From Synergistaceae bacterium (GTDB lineage Bacteria > Synergistota > Synergistia > Synergistales > Aminobacteriaceae), in NCBI GenBank assembly GCA_031272035.1, contig JAISUO010000024.1:1-64000 (forward strand): a stretch of DNA of 64,000 nt, read 5' to 3'. The first letter of the stretch is position 1. Every line of letters starts with the position of its first letter. Positions 16,630 through 24,815 of this stretch are shown in pieces. Under the pieces are notes generated by a model. It saw only the letters and a list, made by a program, of their open reading frames with translations, did no database searches and was not told the DNA's origin. The position numbers and the translations under genes are program-made.

Positions 16630-17580
16630 TTATTTCCCGAGCCAATTTGAGGCCATCACGATCAGGCCCGCCAAAAACGCGGAACCCAACGCGTGGCAAA
16701 CCAAAAAACGCAGGGTCACCGTCGTCTCATCCCATCCCATAAGCTGAAAATGGTGATGCAGGGGCGCCATTCTGAAAATCTTCTTTTTGAATTTTCTGAT
16801 GGCCAGAATTTGAAGGGCCGAGGACAGAAGCTCCAGCCCGAAAATAAAACCGGCCGCCGCAAGCCCCAGCAGGATACCTCCCTGAATCGCCAGCGCCACC
16901 AGCGCCCCACCCAAAAAATGGGAACCCGTGTCTCCCATAAACGTCAGCGCAGGGTGGACGTTGCACAGCAAAAATCCCCCTATCATGCCGAAAAGAACGG
17001 CAAAAAACGAAAAATCGAACCCCGGCCGGGCCGCCAGATTTCCCAGAACGACAAGAGAAATCATAAACGCCCCTCCCGCCAGTCCGTCCAATCCGTCCGT
17101 GATGTTGACCGCGTTCATCATTCCAATCACGGCCAAAACCGTCAGAGAAACGGCTGCCCAGGGAGGGCAGTCGAGACCCGGCCACAGAAACAGCCCTTTT
17201 CGATAAAAGGCCCAAAGGCTCCAGAGCAGGGCGACGACGGTCTGAGCTGCGAGTTTTCTCAGGCTGCTGAACCCCTCGCTGGACCGGTTGACGAACTTGA
17301 GACGATCGTCCATAAACCCGATGAGTCCACAGCCCGCGGGCAGAGACCAGAAAAACAGCGACTCCGAATCCCGCCTGACCAGACAGGCCGCCAGAGCCAC
17401 GACCATGAAGACGACGCCTCCCATCATGGGAGTGGCCGCCTTGACCTCCACGTCGATGCCCACGCCATAGCTCTTTTGAAGCTGGGTCACGCGCCGCTTT
17501 CGCTGCACTCGAATCCAGATATCCTGCAGCAGAACCTCCAGAAGAAAACTCAGCACTCCGGCTGCAACCGCATATCCCAT
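16630..17580 (-). CDS. mraY: Phospho-MurNAc-pentapeptide transferase MraY
   Basis: The 316-residue membrane enzyme transfers phospho-MurNAc-pentapeptide to undecaprenyl phosphate to make lipid I. Signatures are ATPMMGGVVF, GFMDDRLK, the aspartate-rich NAVNITDGLDGLAGG, the FMGDTGSHFLGG loop and the MAPLHHHFQLMGW histidine motif. About ten transmembrane segments are visible. It begins only 16 bases after the murE stop, with no murF between them. Length is at the short end for the family. Confidence 0.96.
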   Translation of the reverse strand: MGYAVAAGVLSFLLEVLLQDIWIRVQRKRRVTQLQKSYGVGIDVEVKAATPMMGGVVFMVVALAACLVRRDSESLFFWSLPAGCGLIGFMDDRLKFVNRSSEGFSSLRKLAAQTVVALLWSLWAFYRKGLFLWPGLDCPPWAAVSLTVLAVIGMMNAVNITDGLDGLAGGAFMISLVVLGNLAARPGFDFSFFAVLFGMIGGFLLCNVHPALTFMGDTGSHFLGGALVALAIQGGILLGLAAAGFIFGLELLSSALQILAIRKFKKKIFRMAPLHHHFQLMGWDETTVTLRFLVCHALGSAFLAGLIVMASNWLGK

Positions 17581-17596
17581 TTTATATTCCCCGGCT

Positions 17597-19060
17597 TTAT
17601 CCGCGGGCCAGCCTTTCCCATTCTTCCACCGTTTCCGCGTCGTTGAACGGGATTCTCTCTCCCCGAATCGTCAGAAATTTCTCCGGTCCTTTTCCGGAAA
17701 CAACCAGCACATCCCCCGAACCCGCTATGCTGAGTCCGGTCAAAATCGCTTCCTTTCGGTCCAGAATGACCCTGTAGCGGGTTCCCCCGCCCTGCTCCAG
17801 GATGCCCTCCACGATGCTTTCCGCAATCGCCGCCGGATCCTCGTTGCGGGGGTTGTCCATGGTCACGATGATCAGGTCCGCCAAAGACGCAGCGATCTTT
17901 CCCAGCTCGGGGCGATTGGACTCGTAACGTCCCCCTCCGTGTCCAAAAATGGAAATCACCCGATGAGGAGAAAAGTCCCGTACCGCCGACAGCACGTTGC
18001 GAAGCGCCTCGGGGGTATGGGCGAAGTCGATAATGCAGGTGGCTCCGTTGGACATTCCGTGTTTTTCCAGACGCCCGGGCACCTGAGGCATCTCCTTCAG
18101 CCCCCTGACGATCGCCTCGTCCTCCACTTCGCCTCTCAGGGCCGTCACCGCCGACAGCACGTTGAAGACGTTGAATTTTCCAATCAGCGGACTTTCAAGC
18201 CGAAGAGGGGCAAATCCCTTCATTTGAACCGTAAAGGAAGAATGCTCTCTGTCGAGCTTCAAATCGCTCACATCGGAGAAACGAAACCCCCTCGCCTCCG
18301 GAAACTCCTTCATCAGACGCGCCCCCCAGGCGTCGTCCCCGTTGACCGCCAGAACCGCTTTCTTTTTCGCGTACCGGGTAAACAGAAGGCGTTTGGCTTG
18401 GAAATAATTTTCCATATTTTTATGAAAATCCAAATGTTCGGGATTGAGATTGGTGAGAATGCAAACGTCGAAACTGCAGCCGTACAGACGCCCGATCATC
18501 AGGCCGTGAGAAGAGGTTTCCATCACGCAGGCGCCGCAGCCGTTTTTGACCATGGAGGCCAGCAACCGCTGAATATCGCAGCTTTCCGGAGTGGTTCTTT
18601 CCGCATCCCGCTCATGAACGCCGTCGCTTTCCACCACCGTCCCCAGAAGTCCGGTTCTGATCCCCGCCGCCTGAAGAATACTGCGCAGAACGTAGGTGGT
18701 GGTGGTCTTGCCGTTGGTGCCCGTCACCCCCGCCATCAGCAGTTTTTCCGCGGGTCGTCCGTAGACTTCGGCCGCCAGTTCTCCCATGATTTCCCGGGTG
18801 GATTTTACAAGGATGGCGGGAAGCTCCGTTTCCACCGGAGATTCGCAGACGAGAGCGCCCGCTCCGGCCTCTGCAGCCACGGGGATATAGTCGTGTCCGT
18901 CGTACTTCTCACCCCGAATACAGCAGAAAATTGAGCCGGGCGTCACCCTGCGGCTGTCCACGAAAACATGGCTGACAAGAGGATCCAGGCCTCCGGGATT
19001 GCTTACGGAAAAATCAAATTTTTTCTGCCTCAGGGCTGCAGTCAGTGCCGAAAATTTCAT
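17597..19060 (-). CDS. murE: UDP-MurNAc-L-Ala-D-Glu--meso-diaminopimelate ligase MurE
   Basis: The 487-residue ligase has P-loop GVTGTNGKTTTT (about residues 111-122) and the substrate-specificity motif DNPRNEDP near residue 405. The DNPR form marks meso-diaminopimelate-adding enzymes, as opposed to the lysine type, predicting a DAP-type peptidoglycan. Its ATG overlaps the ftsI stop by four bases (ATGA). The conserved FAHTPEALRNVL and HGGGRYESNRPELG segments confirm MurE. The next ligase, MurF, is not encoded in this cluster. Confidence 0.96.
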   Translation of the reverse strand: MKFSALTAALRQKKFDFSVSNPGGLDPLVSHVFVDSRRVTPGSIFCCIRGEKYDGHDYIPVAAEAGAGALVCESPVETELPAILVKSTREIMGELAAEVYGRPAEKLLMAGVTGTNGKTTTTYVLRSILQAAGIRTGLLGTVVESDGVHERDAERTTPESCDIQRLLASMVKNGCGACVMETSSHGLMIGRLYGCSFDVCILTNLNPEHLDFHKNMENYFQAKRLLFTRYAKKKAVLAVNGDDAWGARLMKEFPEARGFRFSDVSDLKLDREHSSFTVQMKGFAPLRLESPLIGKFNVFNVLSAVTALRGEVEDEAIVRGLKEMPQVPGRLEKHGMSNGATCIIDFAHTPEALRNVLSAVRDFSPHRVISIFGHGGGRYESNRPELGKIAASLADLIIVTMDNPRNEDPAAIAESIVEGILEQGGGTRYRVILDRKEAILTGLSIAGSGDVLVVSGKGPEKFLTIRGERIPFNDAETVEEWERLARG

Positions 19061-20742
19061 GTCCTTCCTCCCCCGGGGATTTGAAAACCGTCCAAATCCA
19101 CCATTTCCTCAACGATTTTCCGGAAGACAGGGCCGCCGATTTCCCCGCCGTAATATTTTCCCCTGGAGGGTTCGCCGATGACGATCAGCATGAGATACTG
19201 GGGGTCTTCGGCGGGCCAAAAGCCAATAAAGGACGACACGTAACGCCCCTTCACGTACTTGCCCTTCTCTGCCACCTGAGCCGTCCCCGTTTTCGCGGCG
19301 ATGGCGACGACAGGGCTGTTGGCCGGCCTGGCCGTTCCCTGCAGAACGGTGTCCCGCATCACCCGGCGCAGCCATCGGGATGTTTCGGGAGTCAGCACCT
19401 CGCGGATAACCCTGGGACTTCCCCGGTAAGCCGTCGTTCCGGTGGGGTCCACCACCTCCTGAATCAGCCAGGGGCTCATGAGTCTGCCTCCGTTGACCAC
19501 GGCCGCCATGGCCGTGATGAGCTGCAGCGGCGTTACGGCCAGCCCCTGCCCGATGGCGATATTTGCGGGCACGACGCCACTCCACTGGCCAGGTGAAGCG
19601 AGGAGCCCCTTTTCCGTTCCCTTCAGCTCCACGTCGCTGACCTTCCCAAACCCCCAATCCAGCAGGGTCCGATACATATCCAGCGGTCGGGACCGGATGC
19701 CGATCTGCGCCATGCCCACATTGGAGGATTTTATGAGAAGCTCCGCCGTGGAAATTTGGCCCATGGCTTTGGCGTAAGCCTCGGAAATGAAGCCGTCTGC
19801 CACTTTCAGCCGGACAGGGCAGTTGAAAACCTCGTTCGTCCGCACCAGCCCCTGCTCCAGAGCGATTCCCATAAAAACCGGCTTGAAGGTGGAGCCGGGC
19901 TCGTAGGCGCGCGCCACCGCGTTGTTGATGATCTGTTTTCCGTTGCTCAGCTCTTCACGTTTGTTGGGGTTGAATACAGGCCAGCTCGCCATGGAAATAA
20001 TCGCCCCCGTGTTGGGGTTCATGCAGATAACCGCACCCCATTTCGCGCCCTGCTCCCGCGCAGCCTCGTCGAGATGTTTCTCCACCACGTACTGGACCCG
20101 GGAATCAACGGTCAGGGTAATGCCCGGAACTCCCGCTTCGCCGGCGTACGCGGGCCGGGCTCCTCCCACTTCTATCGCCTGCCCCCCGGAACGGCGCACC
20201 AGAATCGTATAGCCAGGGGAATTGCTGAGGGTGGAATCCCAGGCCAGTTCCAGCCCCGCCTGCCCCTTTTCGTCAATGTCGCAAAATCCGAGAACGTGAG
20301 ACAGAAGAGAGCCGTTGGGATACTCTCTCTTTTTTTCCGGAATTTCATAGACGCCCTTCAGATCGAGGGCCTGAATTTTTTGGGTCGTGTGAGCGTCGGC
20401 TCTTCGCAGCAGCCATACGAAACGCCCCGTAAGAGGCCCGGATATTTTCTCGTACACGGAATCCGGAACCAATCCCTTCAGCGCCGGGGCATCCGACGGA
20501 GACCAAAATTCCGGATCGATGAAAAAACTGGACACGGGACGGGAAAGGGCGAGAATGTTGCCGCGGAGATCCTGTACGTATCCGCGGCTCGTCTTTACGG
20601 GGACGCGGCTCCAGTACTGCTGCTGAGCCTGCGTCTGAATACGGGAATCCGGAGAACAGTGATACTGGACCAGCTTCCAGATCACGAAGCAGAAAAGTAT
20701 AATAAAAAACAGCCACGGGCTAAAAAAATAACGCCTTTTCAT
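19057..20742 (-). CDS. ftsI: Division-specific class B penicillin-binding protein (FtsI/PBP3)
   Basis: The 561-residue protein has one N-terminal transmembrane helix (about residues 8-25), a PBP dimerisation domain and a transpeptidase domain. The three active-site motifs are S284-x2-K287 (GSTFKP), S339-S340-N341 and K484-T-G. The protein cross-links septal peptidoglycan in the periplasm and pairs with FtsW. It lacks C-terminal PASTA domains, unlike SpoVD-type relatives. ATG 20742 has only a weak ribosome-binding site, and 22 bases separate it from ftsL. Position between ftsL and murE supports FtsI rather than the elongation PBP2. Confidence 0.94.
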   Translation of the reverse strand: MKRRYFFSPWLFFIILFCFVIWKLVQYHCSPDSRIQTQAQQQYWSRVPVKTSRGYVQDLRGNILALSRPVSSFFIDPEFWSPSDAPALKGLVPDSVYEKISGPLTGRFVWLLRRADAHTTQKIQALDLKGVYEIPEKKREYPNGSLLSHVLGFCDIDEKGQAGLELAWDSTLSNSPGYTILVRRSGGQAIEVGGARPAYAGEAGVPGITLTVDSRVQYVVEKHLDEAAREQGAKWGAVICMNPNTGAIISMASWPVFNPNKREELSNGKQIINNAVARAYEPGSTFKPVFMGIALEQGLVRTNEVFNCPVRLKVADGFISEAYAKAMGQISTAELLIKSSNVGMAQIGIRSRPLDMYRTLLDWGFGKVSDVELKGTEKGLLASPGQWSGVVPANIAIGQGLAVTPLQLITAMAAVVNGGRLMSPWLIQEVVDPTGTTAYRGSPRVIREVLTPETSRWLRRVMRDTVLQGTARPANSPVVAIAAKTGTAQVAEKGKYVKGRYVSSFIGFWPAEDPQYLMLIVIGEPSRGKYYGGEIGGPVFRKIVEEMVDLDGFQIPGGGRT

Positions 20743-20764
20743 AAAGTCTGAAAATCGGCAAACC

Positions 20765-21127
20765 TCAGTTCACCGTGAAACCAAAAAGCGAGAACAGGCT
20801 CGAACGCCAGTTTTTTCGCAGGTTCGAAGCGGGGACGGCGGCCACGCGAGGCGCTGTGATCCGGATCATCTCCACGTTCTGAGCCTTATTCATTCCCAGA
20901 ATATCCTTGCAGTAACTGTAAATTTTCGTCGGTGAAGCCAGTTCGAAATAAATCAGCTTCAATTCCCGCTCCTCCGCCTCGAAGCTGGCGTACTGTCTGT
21001 CCAGATCGTTCCGCACAGTTTCCAGCCGCGCGGCGTGAAGCCGGAGTATCACCAAAACGCTGATCATGGAAAAAAGAAGCGTCACCACAATAAACAGAGA
21101 TTTTGACGAAGTATTTTTTCTGTCCAC
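20765..21127 (-). CDS. ftsL: FtsL-like small divisome membrane protein
   Basis: This 120-residue protein has one transmembrane helix early on (SLFIVVTLLFSMISVLVILRL), then a coiled-coil-prone stretch (RNDLDRQYASFEAEERELK) and a short tail. It has the size and topology of FtsL/DivIC. FtsL sequences are too divergent for a motif, so the call rests on topology and the slot between rsmH and ftsI. Start choice: GTG 21127 follows AGGAGGGAAAGG, much better than the TTG at 21166 that overlaps the rsmH stop. Confidence 0.7.
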   Translation of the reverse strand: MDRKNTSSKSLFIVVTLLFSMISVLVILRLHAARLETVRNDLDRQYASFEAEERELKLIYFELASPTKIYSYCKDILGMNKAQNVEMIRITAPRVAAVPASNLRKNWRSSLFSLFGFTVN

Positions 21128-21162
21128 GGCCTTTCCCTCCTGCCCGTTCTTTACCGCCGTTT

Positions 21163-22095
21163 TCAAGTCCGTCTCCGTTCTGCCGAAAACTGAAACGTTC
21201 GAAGTTTCGCGCTGCGTGCTCTGAAATTCTTCTCCGTCTCTCCAGATTCGGGAACGATTGGATGTTTCGTCAGAACGATCCCCTTTTTGTCTTCTTTCTC
21301 CCAGGTTCTGAAGGTGTGCTTTACGATCCGATCCTCAAGAGAATGATAAGAAACCACCGCCATCACCGCGCCCGGCCCCGCCAGCTCCGCCCCGGCGGCC
21401 AGTCCCTCTCTCAGCTCTCCCAGTTCGTCGTTGACGTAAATTCGAAGAGCCTGAAAGACGCGGCGCGCCGGATGAGCTCCCATTTTTCTCTGCACTGCCG
21501 CCGGAAGAGAGCCGCGAATCAGCGTCACCAACGCTTCGGTGGTGGTCACCGGATTTCCCCGCCTTCGTGCCTCTTCGATCTTCACGGCGAACCGCCGGGC
21601 GTAGCGTTCCTCTCCGTAAACCCGAAAAATTCTCTCAAGTTCATCCGCGTCCAGTTCTTTCAGGACATCGGCCGCGCTCCGGTCCGTTTTATCGGGGTCC
21701 ATTCTCATGTCCAGAGGTCCCGCGTACTGGAAGGAAAAACCCCTTTCTCCCTCCGTCAGCTGCATTCCGGACACCCCGAGGTCGAAAACAAGGGCGTCCA
21801 CCGGGGCAAATTCCCTCAAAACCGTTTCCATATCGCCAAAATTGGTGTGAATGGCTCTGAAGCGCTCACCGTATTTTTCAAGACGCCGCCGGGCCGACTC
21901 CATCGCGGCCCTGTCCCGATCCAGCCCGAAAACCTCCGCCTCCGGGAACACGGTCAGAAATTCTTCGGAGTAACCTCCAAGACCGAGGGTACAGTCCACA
22001 ATGCGCTTCGCTCCCGCTGCCCTCTGTCCCGAAAAAACCGGACGCAGCTGCTCGATCACCTCTGCCAGAAGCACCGGCGTGTGCTCGAACGCCAT
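21163..22095 (-). CDS. rsmH: 16S rRNA (cytosine1402-N4)-methyltransferase RsmH
   Basis: The 310-residue protein opens with the RsmH signature HTPVLLAEVIEQL and has the SAM-binding DCTLGLGGYSEEFL. It also has LVFDLGVSGMQL and the terminal VVSYHSLEDRIVKHTF segment. It methylates C1402 in the decoding centre of 16S rRNA. The gene is classically the second of the dcw cluster, directly after mraZ, as here (33-bp gap). The start is ATG 22095 with a GGGAG site. Confidence 0.96.
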   Translation of the reverse strand: MAFEHTPVLLAEVIEQLRPVFSGQRAAGAKRIVDCTLGLGGYSEEFLTVFPEAEVFGLDRDRAAMESARRRLEKYGERFRAIHTNFGDMETVLREFAPVDALVFDLGVSGMQLTEGERGFSFQYAGPLDMRMDPDKTDRSAADVLKELDADELERIFRVYGEERYARRFAVKIEEARRRGNPVTTTEALVTLIRGSLPAAVQRKMGAHPARRVFQALRIYVNDELGELREGLAAGAELAGPGAVMAVVSYHSLEDRIVKHTFRTWEKEDKKGIVLTKHPIVPESGETEKNFRARSAKLRTFQFSAERRRT

Positions 22096-22128
22096 CAGGG
22101 TCTCCCGCTCCCGAAATCGCTCATACTC

Positions 22129-22551
22129 TTAAAAACCGTCCATTCCCTTCGCGATTTCGGAAAGGTTCTCCAGGCCGGCCTCCCAGATGTTCACCCAGCG
22201 CTCCCTGTCCCAGATCTCCACGTGGTCCGCCAGTCCGCTGATGACCACTTCCTGAGTCAGCCCGGCGTACTTTCGCAGGTGTCCCGGGAGCAGAATCCTC
22301 CCTGTCCCGTCCACCGTAATTTCCTCCGCGGCTCCCACCATGATGCGCTGAAATTCCCGGGCATCCCGGTTGGAATAAAAAGGCTGACTTTTGATTTTCT
22401 CCAGAAACCGACCCCATTCTTCCTCGGAATAAAGAGAAATACAGTTCTCCAGTCCAAGAGCCGCCACGACAACATCGCCCAGCTTTTCACGAATCTTCGC
22501 CGGGAGGACAAGGCGCGCCTTACTGTCCAGTCGATGTTCGTAAGTCCCCAT
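22129..22551 (-). CDS. mraZ: Transcriptional regulator MraZ
   Basis: The 140-residue protein starts MGTYEHRLDSKARLVLPAKI, the first of two AbrB/SpoVT-like MraZ repeats; the second carries VDGTGRILLPGHLRKYAGL. MraZ binds GTG-containing direct repeats upstream of its own operon and controls dcw expression. The ATG at 22551 has GGGAGAGC upstream and marks the normal MraZ start. The longer frame to 22683 would read through the operator and is rejected. A five-unit repeat array with 10-bp period lies immediately upstream. Confidence 0.95.
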   Translation of the reverse strand: MGTYEHRLDSKARLVLPAKIREKLGDVVVAALGLENCISLYSEEEWGRFLEKIKSQPFYSNRDAREFQRIMVGAAEEITVDGTGRILLPGHLRKYAGLTQEVVISGLADHVEIWDRERWVNIWEAGLENLSEIAKGMDGF

Positions 22552-22563
22552 AAACAGCTCTCC

Positions 22564-22606
22564 CACAAAATTACACTTTGTAACACTCAATGGCATTTTA
22601 TCCCAC
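22564..22606 (-). promoter_or_regulatory. MraZ operator: five GTG half-sites at 10-bp period
   Basis: On the minus strand GTG (CAC on plus) occurs at 22564-22566, 22574-22576, 22584-22586 and 22604-22606. A one-mismatch unit (CAT) falls exactly on period at 22594-22596. A 10-bp period with a GTGGG core matches known MraZ boxes. The array spans the predicted -10 and ends at the ribosome-binding site. Confidence 0.75.
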
Positions 22607-22623
22607 AATGCCATTCCTTTCCA
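22595..22623 (-). promoter_or_regulatory. dcw cluster promoter candidate (Pmra)
   Basis: TGGAAA (-35, 22618-22623), a 17-base spacer and TAAAAT (-10, 22595-22600) on the minus strand. The -10 lies between MraZ-box units, so MraZ binding would occlude it. A further TATAAT further upstream (about 22687-22692) is an alternative. Confidence 0.45.
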
Positions 22624-22634
22624 GTAATGAAAAT

Positions 22635-22671
22635 AGGACTTCAAAATCATTATCCATGATTCTAAAGTCCT
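22635..22671. repeat. 16-bp imperfect inverted repeat upstream of mraZ
   Basis: The arms 22635-22650 and 22656-22671 are complementary at 14 of 16 positions around a 5-base loop. No T-run follows, so it is not a standard terminator. It may be a protein-binding palindrome or a leader hairpin if transcription starts at the more distal TATAAT. Confidence 0.6.
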
Positions 22672-22712
22672 AATTTGTTGCAATTTATTATAATTTTTTA
22701 TTTTTTCTGATT

Positions 22713-23055
22713 AAAAAACGAGCAGCTCATAAGCCGGGTTCTGTATATGACAACCATTTCTCTGGGAAACGCCTTGCGACGTTCCTCAAGCGATCGACCC
22801 GAGGGTCAGCGGGCCGCTTCATCCCCTCCTATTCGATCTTGCTCCGGATGGGGTTTGCCTGGCATACGACTTACGCCGTATCCGGTAGGCTCTTACCCTG
22901 CCTTTTCACCATTACCCCTGAGGGCTGTCTGCTTTCTGTGGCACTTTCCTTCGGCTCACGCCGACCGGGTGTTACCCGGCATCCCGCCCTGTGGAGCCCG
23001 GACTTTCCTCCACGATGCCCTTCGGCCCGCGGCGGTTGTCTGCTCTGCTCGTCTG
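22713..23055 (-). ncRNA. rnpB: RNase P RNA (class A)
   Basis: The minus strand contains the universally conserved GAGGAAAGTCCGGGCTCC block near the 5' end and ACAGAACCCGGCTTATGAGC at the 3' end. These are the P4 strands and 3' signature of bacterial type A RNase P RNA. A 5' ACGAGCAG and a 3' CTGCTCGT form helix P1, followed directly by a T-run that ends transcription. Total length is about 340 nt, normal for the class. It is the catalytic RNA that matures tRNA 5' ends. Exact ends are estimated from P1 and the promoter. Confidence 0.95.
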
Positions 23056-23060
23056 TCGGC

Positions 23061-23066
23061 ATTATA
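23061..23066 (-). promoter_or_regulatory. Extended -10 promoter of rnpB
   Basis: The minus strand reads TGC-TATAAT directly upstream of the RNA 5' end, placing the start near 23053-23055. No strong -35 hexamer can be seen. Confidence 0.65.
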
Positions 23067-23110
23067 GCATCTGCATGGACGCCAATCGACAGATTATGGA
23101 AGGTCAGGGC

Positions 23111-23140
23111 TTGTGATGTAGCCTCATCATAATGTAAAAT
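23111..23140 (+). promoter_or_regulatory. Promoter candidate for rny
   Basis: TTGTGA (23111-23116), an 18-base spacer and TAAAAT (23135-23140). Transcription would start near 23147 and include the hairpin at 23208-23232 in a leader of about 110 bases. Confidence 0.4.
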
Positions 23141-23207
23141 TTAAACTTGGCTTTATATAGAAAAAGATTTTTCTCAAGGCAAGCGAGTATCTTTCTAATA
23201 CATCGTG

Positions 23208-23232
23208 TAACCCCCGCTCAAAAGCGGGGTTA
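23208..23232 (+). promoter_or_regulatory. Leader hairpin upstream of rny
   Basis: CCCCGCT (23212-23218) pairs with AGCGGGG (23223-23229). After a one-base bulge the stem extends with TAA/TTA. It lies about 25 bases before the rny start, has no T-run, and precedes GGAG at about 23240. It could be a stability or autoregulatory element; the role is unknown. Confidence 0.5.
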
Positions 23233-23255
23233 TATAAAAGGAGTGACACACAGCC

Positions 23256-24788
23256 ATGCAATCCGTTTTATTTTTAATACTGGGAATAGCCGCCGGCGTG
23301 GGGGTTGGCTACCTGGTTTTCAGAACTATCGATAATTCCCGTCTTTCAGGGGTAAAAAATCAGATTATCGTCATGCTGCAGGAAGCCACGGAGACCGCCG
23401 AACACCTGAAAAAGGAACGCCTCACGGAGGGGAAGGACGAGGTTTTCCGGCTCCGTCAGGACGCGGAAAAGGACATTCGGGAACGCCGCAGCGAGCTTCA
23501 GCGGGCGGAGCGCAAGATCGAGCAGAAGGAAGAAAATCTGGACCGCAAACTGGATCGGGTTGGACACAAGGAAGAAGAGCTGCGCCACCGGCAGGAAGAG
23601 CTGGAACAGCGTGGAGCGGAAATAGAAGTCGTTCTGAAACAGCAGCTGGCCCGGCTTGAGGAAATAGCGCAAATGACCCGTCAGGAAGCTCAGGAAATCC
23701 TGCTTCGAAAAACCGAAGAAGAGGCCCAGTACGTCATTGGGCTGAGGCTGAAGGAGCTGGAAGAAAAAGCGAAGCGCGAAGCCGATCGCAAAGCTCGGGA
23801 CATCGTCATAACGGCGGTGCAGCGATGCGCCGTGGAGCACTCCTCGGACGCCACGGTAAGCGTGGTTCCTCTTCCCACCGACGACATGAAGGGGCGCATC
23901 ATCGGCAGAGAGGGACGCAACATCCGCGCCTTCGAGACCCTCACCGGCGTGGACCTCATCGTGGACGACACCCCCGAGGCCGTTACCCTGAGCAGCTTCG
24001 ACCCCGTACGGCGCGAAATCGCCCGTCTTTCCCTGGAGCGCCTGATCACCGACGGGCGCATTCATCCGGCGCGCATCGAGGAGCTCATCGACAAGGCCAC
24101 CCGGGACGTGGAGGAACAGATCATGGAGGCGGGGGAAGCCGCCCTTCTGGAGACGGGGATCAAGAACATGCACGGAGAGCTGATTCGCACTCTGGGACAG
24201 CTCAAGTTTCGTTTCAGCTACGGGCAGAACGCCCTCTCCCACAGCCTGGAAGTGGCCCACATCTCCGGGATCATCGCCGCCGAACTGGGCATCGACGAAG
24301 AAATGGCCCGCCGCGCCGGTTTGCTTCACGACCTGGGCAAAGCCGTGGACCATCAGGTGGAGGGCCCCCACGCCATGATCGGCGCGGACCTGGCGAAACG
24401 CTTCGGCGAACGGCCGGAAATCATCAGCGCCATCGCCTCTCACCACGACAACGTGGAGGCGAAAAATATTTACGACGTCATCGTCGCCTGCGCCGACGCC
24501 ATCAGCGCCTCACGCCCCGGCGCCCGCCGCGAAAGCCTGGACGCCTACATCAAACGACTCGAAAAGCTGGAGGAACTCGCTCAGGCCTTCAACGGCGTCA
24601 GCAAGGCCTACGCCATACAGGCCGGACGCGAAGTTCGCGTTCTGGTCATGCCCAACAACACCGACGACGGCACCGTGCACAAGCTGGCTTACGACATCGC
24701 CCGAAAAATCGAGGAAGAAATGAAATACCCCGGCCAGATCAAAGTGACCGTCTCCCGGGAGATGCGTTCGACGGAATACGCGAAATAA
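23256..24788 (+). CDS. rny: Ribonuclease Y
   Basis: The 510-residue endoribonuclease has an N-terminal membrane anchor (residues 4-24) and a long charged coiled coil (about 35-185). A KH domain follows with its GxxG loop (GRIIGREG, 213-220). The HD phosphohydrolase domain has the metal-binding HD pair at H358-D359 in LLHDLGKAVDH. RNase Y initiates mRNA decay at the membrane. GGAG lies about 12 bases before ATG 23256. The next gene, ymdB, is its frequent neighbour and functional partner. It diverges from rnpB. Confidence 0.97.
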   Translation: MQSVLFLILGIAAGVGVGYLVFRTIDNSRLSGVKNQIIVMLQEATETAEHLKKERLTEGKDEVFRLRQDAEKDIRERRSELQRAERKIEQKEENLDRKLDRVGHKEEELRHRQEELEQRGAEIEVVLKQQLARLEEIAQMTRQEAQEILLRKTEEEAQYVIGLRLKELEEKAKREADRKARDIVITAVQRCAVEHSSDATVSVVPLPTDDMKGRIIGREGRNIRAFETLTGVDLIVDDTPEAVTLSSFDPVRREIARLSLERLITDGRIHPARIEELIDKATRDVEEQIMEAGEAALLETGIKNMHGELIRTLGQLKFRFSYGQNALSHSLEVAHISGIIAAELGIDEEMARRAGLLHDLGKAVDHQVEGPHAMIGADLAKRFGERPEIISAIASHHDNVEAKNIYDVIVACADAISASRPGARRESLDAYIKRLEKLEELAQAFNGVSKAYAIQAGREVRVLVMPNNTDDGTVHKLAYDIARKIEEEMKYPGQIKVTVSREMRSTEYAK

Positions 24789-24815
24789 AACCGTCAGATT
24801 CGGAGAATTTATTAT

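Noticed and set aside
14425-16650. A 741-codon plus-strand open frame across ftsW and murD
   Set aside because: It runs antisense through several well-conserved genes and has a low-complexity His/Gln-rich translation.
23205-23235. The GC-rich hairpin ahead of rny as a CRISPR repeat or terminator
   Set aside because: It occurs once, with no spacer array, and lacks a T-run.
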